64,000 nt of DNA, from NCBI GenBank assembly GCA_963798795.1, contig CAWCUZ010000001.1, positions 992,001-1,056,000 of the forward strand. The letters are read 5' to 3'. Below are positions 39,592-48,745 of the stretch, piece by piece. Each line of letters starts with the position of its first letter. Positions within the stretch are counted from its first letter, which is position 1. Below the pieces are notes generated by a model. The model had not been told where the DNA came from. It was given only the letters and a program-made list of their open reading frames with translations, and did not search any database. The position numbers and the translations under genes were made by a program. This DNA comes from CAWCUZ01 sp963798795. Its GTDB lineage: Bacteria > Acidobacteriota > Vicinamibacteria > Vicinamibacterales > SCN-69-37.

Positions 39592-40872
39592 TTATCGCCG
39601 TTCCGTGACGCCGGGCCCGGGCCGCGTGACGAACCCTTCCCTGCGCAGGTGGGGGTGCTCACGGGCGCAGGCCGCAGCCCAGCGGCGCGCGAATTCCGAC
39701 GCGTGATCGATCGCGGCCAGCGCCCAGACGCTGCCGCCGAAGCCGGCGCCGAAGCTCGTCGCCGCCAGGGCGCCCTGCTCGATCGCCAGCGCGGCGAGGC
39801 GCGAGGTTTCGGGCGTCTGGTTGCCGAGCAGCGTTTCTGCGTCGCGCTGCGACGCGGCCGCCAGCTCCCCCACGCGAGCCGTATCGGCGTGCGCGAACGC
39901 CGCGACCATTTCCGGCACGCGCCCGTCCTCCGCGATGAAATGGTCCAGGCGCCGCCGGAGCGCGTCGGCCGTGAATCCGGCGAACCCGTCCGGGCGGCGC
40001 CCGTCTGGCTCAATCCACTTGCGCAGCGCCGCCGCGGCATCGGCGCGCGACGTGAGCGCCGCGGCCAGCGTCGCCTGCCCCTCACCGCTGCGCGCATTCC
40101 ACAGCTCCACGAGCGCGCGCGCCGCACGTGATGCGCGGTTGTACTGATCGCGCACCGCGCCGCTCTTGGACGCGCGAACGCCGCTCGTCATGACGACGAA
40201 GCACCACTGGGATGGCATCGGCGCGTCGCCGGCCGGCCGGATGGGCGCGTACGCATACGCGCTGACGACGCCGGCTCGAGCGTTGAGGATGGCGGTATGG
40301 TCCTCGCTGCCGCCGTGCGTCCCGACGCCCTCAGCGCCGGGCAGCGTGGCGAACGACGCGCCGCTTTCGATCGCCGCGAAGTAGGCGGCCTCGTCCAGCT
40401 TCGATCGAATGGCGGCCCGCCACTCCGGACGCTCCTCCAGGCGGCCGGTGCGCACGAGCGCGGTTGCGACCGCGACCACCAGCGCGCTCGAGCTGCTCAG
40501 GCCGGCCGCGTGCGGCAGGTCGCTGGCAAAGACGACATCGGTCCCCAATCGGGCGCCCGGGAAGTTCCGGGCCAGCCGCCTCGCCACGACGGCGCCGTAG
40601 GCCGCCCACCCGCGCGGCGGCCTGCCCGTTTCGTGCGGATCGAATTCGACGGCCCCTCGTTCGCGCGCGTCGGCCACGCGCACGCGGCCGTCGTCCCGCG
40701 GCCCGGCGGCCACCGCGAACCCGCGCGAGACGGCGGCGCACAGCGAGCGGCCGCCCGCGTAGTCGGTGTGCTTGCCGGCAATCTCAATCCGTCCCGGCAC
40801 GAACCAGCCGTACGCCGCGCGGCGGCTCGTCAGCCGCGTGAACGTGCCGGCCACGCGGTCGTCGAGCGTCAT
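39592..40872 (-). CDS. GHMP-family sugar kinase (galactokinase-like)
   Basis: A 426-aa sugar 1-kinase. GRIEIAGKHTDYAGG is the galactokinase signature. The ATP-binding GHMP motif is ASDLPHAAGLSSSSALVVA. Further conserved parts are VGTHGGSEDHTAIL and the C-terminal GAGFGGSVWALA. The product would be a sugar-1-phosphate. Signature Glu-His is Lys-His here, as in some arabinokinase or fucokinase relatives, so the sugar is uncertain. ATG 40872 overlaps the previous gene's stop (ATGA). It is the last gene of a three-gene operon with a symporter and a nucleotidyltransferase. Confidence 0.88.
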   Translation of the reverse strand: MTLDDRVAGTFTRLTSRRAAYGWFVPGRIEIAGKHTDYAGGRSLCAAVSRGFAVAAGPRDDGRVRVADARERGAVEFDPHETGRPPRGWAAYGAVVARRLARNFPGARLGTDVVFASDLPHAAGLSSSSALVVAVATALVRTGRLEERPEWRAAIRSKLDEAAYFAAIESGASFATLPGAEGVGTHGGSEDHTAILNARAGVVSAYAYAPIRPAGDAPMPSQWCFVVMTSGVRASKSGAVRDQYNRASRAARALVELWNARSGEGQATLAAALTSRADAAAALRKWIEPDGRRPDGFAGFTADALRRRLDHFIAEDGRVPEMVAAFAHADTARVGELAAASQRDAETLLGNQTPETSRLAALAIEQGALAATSFGAGFGGSVWALAAIDHASEFARRWAAACAREHPHLRREGFVTRPGPGVTERR

Positions 40873-41687
40873 GGCCGCGGGTCGGCGCCGGCCAGCTGCC
40901 TCGAGACGGTTTCGACGTCGGCTCGCCTGGACAGATCGAGCACGGGCCCGTGGCCGGCAATCCCGTGGAATCTGACGCCCCGTGAGACGGCGAGCCCCAC
41001 CGCATCCGGCAGCTCGAACTCGCCGCGCCGGGATGCCGGCACATCGCGGCACGCGTCGAAGATGCGTCCGTCGAACGACCAGAGGTTCATGCTGAAGAGC
41101 GGTCGCCGCCGGGCCGCGACCGCGGCGGCGCCCGGCTTCTCCACGACGCGCACGAGCCACCCCTCGTCGTCGATGTCGACGAGCGCGAAGTCGCCGGCTC
41201 GATCCGCCGCCGCGCCGAGCGCCTCGCGATCGAACGCCGCCAGACCGGGTGCGCCGAGCCTTCCCAACGCGGACAGCACGTCCGCCGGATACAGATTGTC
41301 GCCGTTGACGACGACGAACGGCCGGTCGCCGGCCCAGGATTCGGACGCCAGGACCGCGTCGGCCGTTCCGCGCGCCTCCCGCTGGATCGCGAACGCGACA
41401 CGAACGCGCGAGGGCGGCGCGTCGTGCGTGTACCGCCGCTGAATCCGGTCATGTTCCGGCCCGACGACGATCGCGACGTCCTCGAAACCGGCGTCCGCGA
41501 GCGAGCCGAGCACGTAATCGAGGAAGGGCCGCGCGGGAAACGCGCCCGTCGCTGATCCGTCGCCGACCGGCATGAGCACTTTGAGTCCCGCCCCGGCGGC
41601 CGCGACCTGGTCGGGTGTGAGCGCCTCGCCCGAGGCCGCCGCGCGCATCCGGGTCGCCTGGCCGCGTGCGAGCACGACGGCCCGCAT
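40869..41687 (-). CDS. Sugar-1-phosphate nucleotidyltransferase
   Basis: A 272-aa NTP-transferase. The N-terminal MRAVVLARGQATRMR is the nucleotide-binding loop (usual form GxGTRMxP). VVVNGDNLYPADV carries the Mg-binding Asp, and VRVVEKPGAA the sugar-phosphate motif. A sugar-1-phosphate from the following kinase would be activated to an NDP-sugar. It overlaps both neighbours by 1-4 nt (TGATG and ATGA), showing tight translational coupling. Confidence 0.88.
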   Translation of the reverse strand: MRAVVLARGQATRMRAAASGEALTPDQVAAAGAGLKVLMPVGDGSATGAFPARPFLDYVLGSLADAGFEDVAIVVGPEHDRIQRRYTHDAPPSRVRVAFAIQREARGTADAVLASESWAGDRPFVVVNGDNLYPADVLSALGRLGAPGLAAFDREALGAAADRAGDFALVDIDDEGWLVRVVEKPGAAAVAARRRPLFSMNLWSFDGRIFDACRDVPASRRGEFELPDAVGLAVSRGVRFHGIAGHGPVLDLSRRADVETVSRQLAGADPRP

Positions 41688-43466
41688 CAGCCGTTCAGCG
41701 CCGACAGCGCTCGCGCCAGCACGACACCGCTCACGACGAACAGCGCGCTGAACACCGCGGCCCAGAGCGTGTGACCGAGCAGCAGATGGCCCGTGCCGAA
41801 CAGCGCGCTATAGACGCAGACGCACCCGCTGATCCAGCCGGTGAACGCCCCCGTGATGTTGTCCGCGGGCGCCAGATTGCCGCATTCGCGCCGGACGGCC
41901 GCCCACCCCGGGCCCGCCGGACGCACCGCGCGATAGAACGTGCGCAGCACGTCGCGATCGGTCGCGCGCGTCAGCCCCGTCGCCGCCAGCCAGGCCACCG
42001 ATGTGATCCCGACCGTCACCAGCAGCCGGGTCGTCTCCGGTGGCAGCGCGACACCTCGCCGGCCGGCGACGAAGAAGATTGCGGCGACCACGAAGGAGCT
42101 GACCATGGCCGCGATCTCGCTCCACGCGTTGACGCGCCACCAGAACCACCGCAGCAGGTACAGCAGGCCGGTGCCCGCGCCGACCGACAGCATCAGGTCG
42201 AACGCCGTCCGCGCCGTGTCAAGGTAGAGCGTAAAACCGGCCGCCGCCAGCATCAGCAGGGCCGTGACGAGGCGCCCCACCGCCACGTAGTGGCGCTCGG
42301 ACCGGTCGCGGCGCAGAAAGCGGCGATAGAAGTCGTGCACGAGGTACGACGTGCCCCAGTTCAGGTGCGTCGAGATCGTGGAGACGTAGGCCGCCAGCAG
42401 TCCCGCCACCATCAGCCCGAGCAACCCCGCCGGCAGAAACGTCAGCATCGCCGAGTAGGCCATGTCGTTGCCGACGAGCGCCGGATCGACGTGCGGGAGC
42501 AGGCGCTGGATGTCCGCCACCTGCGGAAACACGAGCATCGAGCACAGGGCCACGAGGATCCACGGCCACGGCCGCAGCGCATAGTGCGCCACCGTGAACA
42601 GCAGCGTGCCCGACATCGCGTCGCGCTCGGAGCGCGCCGCCAGCATGCGCTGCGCGATGTAGCTGCCGCCGCCCGGCTCGGACCCCGGATACCACGTGGC
42701 CCACCACTGCACGGTGAGCGGCACGACGAAGACCGCGGCCACCGTCGCGCCGTTCGTCCAGTCCGGCAGGATGCCGAGCGTGCCGGGATCGAGCCGCGCG
42801 ACCAGGCCGTGCAGCCCGCCGACCTCCGGGCGCCGCAGCGCATAGACGGCGGCGGCCACCGACCCCGTCATCGCGATGCCGAACTGGATCAGGTCCGTGA
42901 CGAGCACGCCCCACAGACCCGAGGTGGCCGCGAACGCCACGTTGATCAGCGCGCAGACGACGAGTGTGCGCCCCATCGGCCAGCCGAGCAGAACGTTGGC
43001 AATCTTGGCGGCGGCCAGGTTGACCGCCGCCATGATCACGATGTTGAAGAAGAACCCGAGGTAGACGGCGCGAAAGCCGCGCACCCACGAGGCGGCCCGT
43101 CCCGAGTAGCGCCGCTCGTAGAACTCGAGGTCGGTGAGCACGCCGAGCCGCCGCCACAGCCGCGCGTAGAAGAAGACCGTGAGCATGCCCGTCAGCAGGA
43201 ACGCCCACCACACCCAGTTGGCGGCGATGCCGCCCTCGCGGACCAGGTTCGTCACCAGGTTCGGCGTGTCGGTGCTGAACGTCGTCGCCACCATGGACAC
43301 GCCGATCAGCCACCACGGTGCGGCGCGGCCGGAGGTGAAGAACTCCGTCGTGCTCTTCCCCCGCGCGCCGGGCGAGCCAGACCGCCGGCGCGAAGGAGAT
43401 CAGAATCGACGCGAAGAGGATGGACCAGTCGAGCGGAGTGAGGCGGCCGGTCAAGCGTGCGATCAA
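41687..43466 (-). CDS. Sodium:solute symporter (SSS family), one frameshift near 43362
   Basis: A membrane symporter with about 13 helices. The N-terminus (MIARLTGRLTPLDWSILFAS) lies in one frame to WLARRA. From GKSTTEFFTSGR another frame takes over (SMVATTFSTDTPNLVTNL). A change in the run of Cs at 43358-43362 would join them. Family motifs are GYxFFNIVIMAAVNLAAA-like helices, TSGLWGVLVTDLIQFGIAM and SAMLTFLPAGLLGLMVAGLL (sodium site region). It is the first gene of the sugar operon and presumably imports the sugar that the kinase phosphorylates. The stop overlaps the nucleotidyltransferase start. Confidence 0.88.
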
Positions 43467-43515
43467 GTAGCACGCGGACCGGGGGGTGTCAAACCCGGGG
43501 GATCAGGCCTGTAGA

Positions 43516-43914
43516 TCAGGCCGGTCGGTCCGGCGCGGCGCAGCACGCCAGCGAGGGCTGCGCCGGGTCGGGCTGGCAGCAGCCCGTCTCCCGCTCGAGC
43601 CGCCGCGCATCGCGTTGCGATGAGGCCAGGTGCGTCGTGCAGTGCCGCACCGCATCCAGCAGGGTCTGCCGCACGGCGGTCGCCTGCGGCGCCAGCCGAT
43701 AGTACACCCACAAGCCCCGCTTCTCCGCATCCACAAGGCCCGCGCGCCGGAGGTACGCCAGATGTCGCGAGGCCTTCGGCTGCGGGATCTGCAGACTGTC
43801 GTGGATGTGGCACACGCAGACTTCCCCGCCCTGCAGGAGGCCGACGATCCGCAGGCGCGTGGGATCCGCAAGGGCCTTGAGCAGACGATCGACGGCGTGG
43901 AGGTCGCGGTCCAT
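43516..43914 (-). CDS. arsR: ArsR-family arsenic-responsive repressor
   Basis: A 132-aa winged-helix repressor. ALADPTRLRIVGLLQGG precedes the sensor pair CVC in GGEVCVCHIHDSLQIPQPKA, and SRHLAYLRRAGLVDAEKRG is the recognition helix and wing. The C-terminal tail has further cysteines (CCQPDP, ACCAA). It represses the ars genes until arsenite binds its cysteines. The start at 43914 (MDRDLHAVDRLLKALADP) fits the family. It is divergent from arsM across a 91-bp operator region. Confidence 0.92.
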   Translation of the reverse strand: MDRDLHAVDRLLKALADPTRLRIVGLLQGGEVCVCHIHDSLQIPQPKASRHLAYLRRAGLVDAEKRGLWVYYRLAPQATAVRQTLLDAVRHCTTHLASSQRDARRLERETGCCQPDPAQPSLACCAAPDRPA

Positions 43915-44005
43915 ATGCGTCTTGACAAATATATAGCAGGAGGGGGATGCTGTCCATATTCGCGAGGGCGAATGTGAATGGAAGGCCCTTTGGAGGAGGG
44001 ACGTC
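43915..44005. promoter_or_regulatory. arsR-arsM divergent promoter/operator region
   Basis: An AT-rich stretch with TTGACAAATATATAG at 43922-43936 provides a -35-like TTGACA on the forward strand and a TATATA on the reverse strand near arsR. A perfect inverted repeat ATTCGC-GAGG-GCGAAT lies at 43958-43973 and is a good candidate operator or hairpin. A strong Shine-Dalgarno GGAGGAGGG precedes arsM. Confidence 0.6.
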
Positions 44006-44857
44006 ATGGATGCAGAAACGACGAGGACCGCCATCCGCGAGAAATACGGCCGGGCCGCGGCCGGCGTGGAGACCGGCGGCTGCTGCGGCGGTGGATGCGG
44101 CGACCCGATCACGAGCGATCTCTACCCTCCGGAGGATGTGGCCGGCGTGCCTGACGAAGCCGTCCGCGCCTCGCTGGGCTGCGGCAATCCGACGGCCCTC
44201 TCCGGCCTCCAGCCTGGCGAGACCGTGCTCGACCTCGGGTCGGGCGGCGGCATCGACGTGCTGCTCTCGGCGCGGCGGGTCGGCCCGGGCGGCAAGGCCT
44301 ACGGCCTCGACATGACAGACGAAATGCTGGCGCTCGCCCGCGAGAACCAGCGCCGGGCCGGGGTGACGAACGTCGAGTTCCTGAAGGGCGACATCGAGGC
44401 CATCCCGCTCCCCGACCGCTCGGTGGACGTCGTCATCTCCAACTGCGTGATCAATCTCGCGACCGACAAGGACCGGGTGCTGCGCGAAGCGTTCCGCGTG
44501 CTGAAGCCGGGCGGCCGGTTCGCCGTGTCGGACGTGGTCGTGCGCGGGCCGGTGCCCGACGAGGTCCGGCGCAACATGGACCTGTGGGTCGGCTGCATCG
44601 CCGGCGCGCTCGAGGAATCCGACTATCGCGCCAGGCTGGAGGCGGCCGGGTTCGAGGCCGTCGAGGTGGAGCCCTGGCGCATCTACGACCCCCGCGATGC
44701 GCGGGCGTTCCTCACGGACGCGGGCCTCGATCCCGACGCGGTGGCCTCGGCGGCCGAGGGTGCCTTCGCGAGCGCGTTCATCCGCGCGACCAAACCGGCC
44801 GAGGCTGCATGCTGCGGACCGTCCTGCTGCGGCGGATCGACCGCGGCGGGGAGCTGA
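44006..44857 (+). CDS. arsM: Arsenite S-adenosylmethionine methyltransferase
   Basis: A 283-aa SAM-dependent enzyme that methylates arsenite. The N-terminal cysteine cluster CCGGGCGDPITSDLYP, the SAM loop VLDLGSGGGIDVLL, VISNCVINL with the conserved Cys, and RFAVSDVVVRG are all typical of ArsM. The C-terminus ends in a second Cys-rich stretch (ACCGPSCCGG). It is preceded by a strong Shine-Dalgarno and followed by arsC 2 bp downstream. It is likely repressed by ArsR. Confidence 0.95.
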   Translation: MDAETTRTAIREKYGRAAAGVETGGCCGGGCGDPITSDLYPPEDVAGVPDEAVRASLGCGNPTALSGLQPGETVLDLGSGGGIDVLLSARRVGPGGKAYGLDMTDEMLALARENQRRAGVTNVEFLKGDIEAIPLPDRSVDVVISNCVINLATDKDRVLREAFRVLKPGGRFAVSDVVVRGPVPDEVRRNMDLWVGCIAGALEESDYRARLEAAGFEAVEVEPWRIYDPRDARAFLTDAGLDPDAVASAAEGAFASAFIRATKPAEAACCGPSCCGGSTAAGS

Positions 44858-44859
44858 CC

Positions 44860-45396
44860 GTGACCACGCCCTACCACGTTCTGTTCCTCTGCACGGGCAA
44901 CTCGGCGCGCAGCATCATGGCCGAGCCGCTCATCAACCACTGGGGGCGCGGCCGGTTCCGCGGGTTCAGCGCGGGCAGCCATCCGAAGGGCGACGTGCAC
45001 CCGCTCGCGCTGGAACTGCTCGCCCGGTACAAGCTGCCGACGGCCGGCCTGCGCAGCAAGAGCTGGGACGAGTTCGCCGGGCCGGGCGCGCCGCCGATGC
45101 ACTTCGTGTTCACGGTGTGCGACCAGGCCGCGCGCGAAGTGTGCCCGGTGTGGCCGGGTCAACCCATGACGGCCCACTGGGGCGTCGCCGATCCGGCGGC
45201 CGTCGAGGGATCCGACGACGAGAAGCGGCGCGCCTTCAACACGGCGTTCCGCGAGCTCGATGCGCGAATCAAGATCTTCACGAGCCTGCGAATCGAGATG
45301 CTCGACCGGCTCGCGCTGCAGCGCCAGATCGACGCGATCGGCCGGTCGCGGGCCGGCGGCGCCGAAGTCGAGATGTTCCCCGGACCGCGGGCGTGA
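44860..45396 (+). CDS. arsC: Arsenate reductase (thioredoxin-coupled, LMW phosphatase fold)
   Basis: A 178-aa protein of the low-molecular-weight protein tyrosine phosphatase fold, reducing arsenate to arsenite. The catalytic P-loop is VLFLCTGNSARSIMAE. Other conserved parts are FRGFSAGSHPKGDVHP and FVFTVCDQAAREVCPVWPGQ, with the second and third cysteines. The GTG start at 44860 follows the arsM stop by 2 bp, and the stop overlaps the acr3 GTG (GTGA). Confidence 0.93.
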   Translation: MTTPYHVLFLCTGNSARSIMAEPLINHWGRGRFRGFSAGSHPKGDVHPLALELLARYKLPTAGLRSKSWDEFAGPGAPPMHFVFTVCDQAAREVCPVWPGQPMTAHWGVADPAAVEGSDDEKRRAFNTAFRELDARIKIFTSLRIEMLDRLALQRQIDAIGRSRAGGAEVEMFPGPRA

Positions 45397-46512
45397 CCCG
45401 CGCCGGCACGGCGGCGCCGCGCAAGCGCCTGAATCCGTTCGAACGGTATCTGACGCTCTGGGTCGGGCTCTGCATGGGCGCGGGCGTGCTGCTCGGCCGC
45501 ACGGCCGCCGGCTCGATGGAGGCGCTCCGCGGACTCGAATTCGGCGCGGGCAGCCAGATCAACGTCCCGATCGCCGTGCTGATCTGGCTGATGATCACGC
45601 CGATGATGATGAAGGTCGATTTCGGCGCCGTGCGCGACATCGGCCGCCGGCCGCGCGGCCTGTTCGTCACCCTCTTCGTCAACTGGCTCGTCAAGCCGTT
45701 CTCGATGGCCGCGATCGCGTGGTTCTTCTTCCGGCACGTCTTCAGTCCGTGGATCGCGCCCGCCGACGCGGACCAGTACATCGCCGGCTGCATCATCCTG
45801 GCCGCCGCGCCGTGCACCGCCATGGTGTTCGTCTGGAGCTACCTGACCGACGGCGACCCCGCGTACACGCTGGTGCAGGTGTCGGTAAACGACCTGCATC
45901 ATGCTGGTGCTGTTCGCGCCGATCGTCCGCGTGCTGGTCAACGGCGCGTCGTCGCTGCACGTGCCGTTTCAGGTGCTGCTCTACTCCGTGCTCGTCTTCA
46001 TCGTGATTCCGCTGGCGGCCGGGGTGCTGCTGCGCCGGTGGTTGATGGCCGCGAAGGGGCGGGCGTGGTTCGAGCAGGTGCTGCTGCCGCGGTTCACGCC
46101 CGTGAGCATGGCGGCGCTGCTGGCCACGCTCGTGCTGATCTTCGCCTTCCAGGCGGAGAACATCACGACGCGAACGCTGCACGTGGTGCTCATCGCCGTC
46201 CCGATCCTGATCCAGGTCTACTTCAATTCATCGCTCGCGTACGGGCTGATGCGTCTCTTCCGCGTCGAATACCGCATCGCGGCGCCGGGGGCGCTCATCG
46301 GCGCCAGCAACTTCTTCGAGCTGGCGGTCGCGACGGCCATCGCGCTCTTCGGTCCCGGATCGGGCGCGGCGCTCGCCACGGTCGTCGGCGTGCTCATCGA
46401 GGTGCCGGTGATGCTGTCGGTCTGCGCCGTCTGCAAGCGCACGCGGCACTGGTTTCCCGAGCCGGCCGGCGTCGTGCGCTCGTCACGCTCGCGCGATACC
46501 ATCGCCTTCTGA
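45393..46512 (+). CDS. acr3: Arsenite efflux transporter Acr3 (one frameshift near 45895)
   Basis: A BASS-superfamily arsenite permease with about ten helices. Frame one runs from GTG 45393 (GTAAPRKRLNPFERYLTLWV) through VLIWLMITPMMMKVDF, CIILAAAPCTAMVFVWSYLT (the conserved Cys) to VQVSVND. One extra base near 45895 then moves it to LIMLVLFAPIVRVLV, continuing to LIGASNFFELAVATAIALF and the end. Both halves match Acr3 without a gap. In the cell it would expel arsenite from ArsC. Confidence 0.9.
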
Positions 46513-46566
46513 TGCTGCGCGCGCGTCGCCGGTCTTGTCGCCGCCGGATGTCCCGTCGGGCCTTAC

Positions 46567-46722
46567 GGCCTGTCAGGGAATAACGGCGCCATCTTGGGTG
46601 TCGAGGCGCCCGGCCGGCCAAGGCGCGAGGAGCGCGCATACCCGGCGTATGTAAGCGACGAGCAACGCCGGCCCCCGGGATGCATCGGCAGCCAAGATGG
46701 CGCCGTTATTCCCTGACAGGCC
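46567..46722. mobile_element. MITE-like element, copy 1, with target duplication CTTAC
   Basis: A 156-bp non-coding element with perfect 31-bp terminal inverted repeats beginning GGCCTGTCAGGGAATAACGG. The interior holds another small inverted repeat, CATAC-CCGGC-GTATG. Both ends are flanked by CTTAC (46562-46566 and 46723-46727), a probable 5-bp target-site duplication. No transposase lies in the window, so it would be moved in trans. A second copy is at 49657-49814. Confidence 0.85.
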
Positions 46723-46723
46723 C

Positions 46724-47188
46724 TTACTCGGTCGGATTCGGCTTGGGCACGACCCGCACGCCCGCCCGCGCCCGGATGAACTCGCGAATCTCGCCGACGT
46801 GTTCCGTCTCGACGGCGATCTGGCCGCGAATGAACTCTTCGAGCGGCGGATCGCCGGTCACGCGGGGGAGAAAGTCCGTGTAGGCGTCGAGCGCCTGCTG
46901 CTCGACGGCGAGCACCTCACCCAGCGCACCTTCGAGGCGCACCGGCTCACCGCCGAGCGCCAGGCTCACGCGAAGCGTCGGCACGTGTCCGAGCGATCGG
47001 ATCCGGCGCGCGATCGCTTCGGCGTGCTCCAGCGTCTCGCGGATCGCCTCCCCGAACAGCGGCTCGGCCGTCGCCACATCCCGCGGCGCGAGGCGGAACC
47101 GCATGTGGAAGTACCGCAGACACGCTTCGACTTCCTCCGCCATCAGCCGGTTCAGTTCGTCCACGATCTCGGCGCGCGCCGCGTCCAC
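46724..47188 (-). CDS. Ferritin-like protein (bacterioferritin-type fold)
   Basis: A 154-aa four-helix protein. Iron-ligand pattern: EEVEACLRYFHMRF, ETLEHAEAIARRI, VLAVEQQALDAY and AVETEHVGEIREFI give the repeated Glu and Glu-x-x-His residues of ferritin helices. It starts at GTG 47188 behind a GGAGG, 20 bp after the end of the DtxR-type gene on the same strand, so the two probably form one transcript. The stop TAA at 46726-46724 falls in the target duplication of the MITE, which inserted right at the gene's end. Iron storage is the likely role. Confidence 0.82.
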   Translation of the reverse strand: MDAARAEIVDELNRLMAEEVEACLRYFHMRFRLAPRDVATAEPLFGEAIRETLEHAEAIARRIRSLGHVPTLRVSLALGGEPVRLEGALGEVLAVEQQALDAYTDFLPRVTGDPPLEEFIRGQIAVETEHVGEIREFIRARAGVRVVPKPNPTE

Positions 47189-47208
47189 GTCCTCCGTCCC
47201 TTCCTTCC

Positions 47209-47736
47209 TCAGATGGCCCGCTGCAGTTCCTCGATGAGACAGTGGCCCCGGCATATGCCGCACGTCCGGTCTGCCGGGCACGCCACCGCCGAGTCACGGA
47301 ATCGCCCGAGCAGCTCGCGCGTGAGCGGCGCGCCCGACGTGAGGAACTGAAGGAACTGCACCAGGCGCTCGCCGGTCGAGTGGCTGATCAGATGCTCGAT
47401 CTTGCAGCTGTCGATCTCGGCCTGCTCGTCGGACACTCCGAGCACGTCCGACAGAAACGCCTTGACGATGCGCCGCTTGGCCATGACCGCCTGCGCCGCC
47501 CGCTGTCCTTTCGCGGACAGCTTGACGAGGCGGTGCTGATCGGTCTGGACCCAGCCGCGCTTCTTGAGGGCCCTCAGATTGATCGACACGCTCCCGCGCG
47601 TGATGTTCAGACGCCGCGCGATGTCCGAGACGCGAGCCCAGCCGCCATAGCCCGCGCCCACTTCGTAGATCGCCACCAGGTGGTGCGCCGCGCTGTGCGT
47701 GAGCTCGTTGGCCTCGAATTCCTTCCAGGTGTCCAC
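47209..47736 (-). CDS. DtxR/MntR-family metal-dependent repressor with C-terminal cysteine cluster
   Basis: A 175-aa winged-helix regulator starting at GTG 47736 (VDTWKEFEANELTHSAAHHL). The DNA-binding part is DIARRLNITRGSVSINLRAL. The dimer/metal part contains SDEQAEIDSCKIEHLISHST, matching the DtxR/MntR metal-binding helix. The C-terminus is unusual: a four-cysteine stretch CPADRTCGICRGHC before the end. It is probably controlled by the 20-bp palindrome overlapping its start. It is divergent from the FTR1 iron permease gene. Confidence 0.85.
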   Translation of the reverse strand: MDTWKEFEANELTHSAAHHLVAIYEVGAGYGGWARVSDIARRLNITRGSVSINLRALKKRGWVQTDQHRLVKLSAKGQRAAQAVMAKRRIVKAFLSDVLGVSDEQAEIDSCKIEHLISHSTGERLVQFLQFLTSGAPLTRELLGRFRDSAVACPADRTCGICRGHCLIEELQRAI

Positions 47737-47740
47737 AGGT

Positions 47741-47760
47741 GTTTGATATACAATACAAAC
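47741..47760. promoter_or_regulatory. Palindromic operator candidate between the DtxR-type regulator and FTR1
   Basis: GTTTGATATACAATACAAAC is a near-perfect 20-bp inverted repeat, very AT-rich in this context, located 4 bp before the regulator's start codon and 64 bp before the FTR1 ATG. A second inverted repeat, GTTGA-TTGG-TCAAC, follows at 47762-47775. The size and place fit a DtxR/MntR-type operator that could control both genes. Confidence 0.6.
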
Positions 47761-47824
47761 GGTTGATTGGTCAACTGCGGCCCGCCCGCCGGGGTCGCGG
47801 GACCGATCCACGGCCGGGGTTTCC

Positions 47825-48699
47825 ATGGGTGATTCCGTCTCCACGCTCAACATCGCCGTGCTGGTCTTCCGGGAGGGACTCGAATGCATCCTCGTGCTCG
47901 CCGCCGTCATGGCCGGCCTGGCGGGGGCCAACCAACCTACCGGCGGCCGATTGCGCTCGGGGCCATCGCGGCCGGCGCCGCGGTCACCGTCGCCACATGG
48001 TTCGTCGCCGTCCGGATCATCGACGACCTCGAAGACAGCGTGTCGGCGCTCGCGTTGCAGGCCGCGACCGGGCTGCTCGCCGTCGTCGTGCTGCTGGTCG
48101 TCATGAACTGGTTCTTTCACAAGGTGTACTGGACCGGCTGGATCTCGATGCACACCGAGCGCAAGCGCCGGCTCCTCAGTGACACAGAATCCTCGGCGGG
48201 AAGCCCACGCGGCTGGCGGCAGGACTGGCCGTGCTGGGCTTCACCTCGCTGTACCGCGAGGGCGTGGAAGTGGTGCTGTTCCTCCAGAGCTACCGGCTTC
48301 GGCTCGGCGATGGCGGCATCATGCCGGGCCTGCTGGCCGGGCTGGCGCTGACGGTCGTCGTCGGCGGGGTGACCTTCGTCGGCGAACCGCCGGCTTCCCT
48401 ACCGCCGCATGCTGGTCTTCACCGGCGTGCTGCTCGGCATCGTCCTCCTCGTGATGGTCGGCGAACAGGCGCAGGAGATGCAGCAGGCGGGCTGGCTCTC
48501 GACGTCCCCCATCGCGAGCCTGGACTGGATTCCGGACTGGATGGGACTGTGGTTCTCACTCTTCCCGACGGTCGAGACGCTGGGCGCCCAGGCCCTGGCC
48601 GCGGTCATTGTCCTCGGGTCGTACTTCGTCGCCCGGCGGTCAGCGACCCTGCCGCGACGACGGCTGAGCGAGTCGCCGCACGCGAATCTCGGATCCTGA
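47825..48699 (+). CDS. FTR1-family iron permease (three frameshifts)
   Basis: A high-affinity iron permease with about seven helices. The first REGLE motif is in NIAVLVFREGLECILVLAAV, the second in GFTSLYREGVEVVLFLQSY. The frame changes near 47940 (resuming YRRPIALGAIAAGAAVTVA), 48192 (resuming GGKPTRLAAGLAVLGFTS) and 48390 (resuming RLPYRRMLVFTGVLLGIVL), with no part missing, ending ESPHANLGS. Three breaks in under 500 bp may be assembly error or real decay. It would import iron under the adjacent regulator's control. Confidence 0.82.
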
Positions 48700-48745
48700 C
48701 GCGACCGCACGGACGTGGCCGACACTGACCCGTCATACTGCCGGT

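Noticed and set aside
47741..47775. Fur box
   Set aside because: The palindrome is 20 bp with GTTTG ends and lies at the start of a DtxR-type gene; it does not resemble the GATAATGAT Fur repeats.
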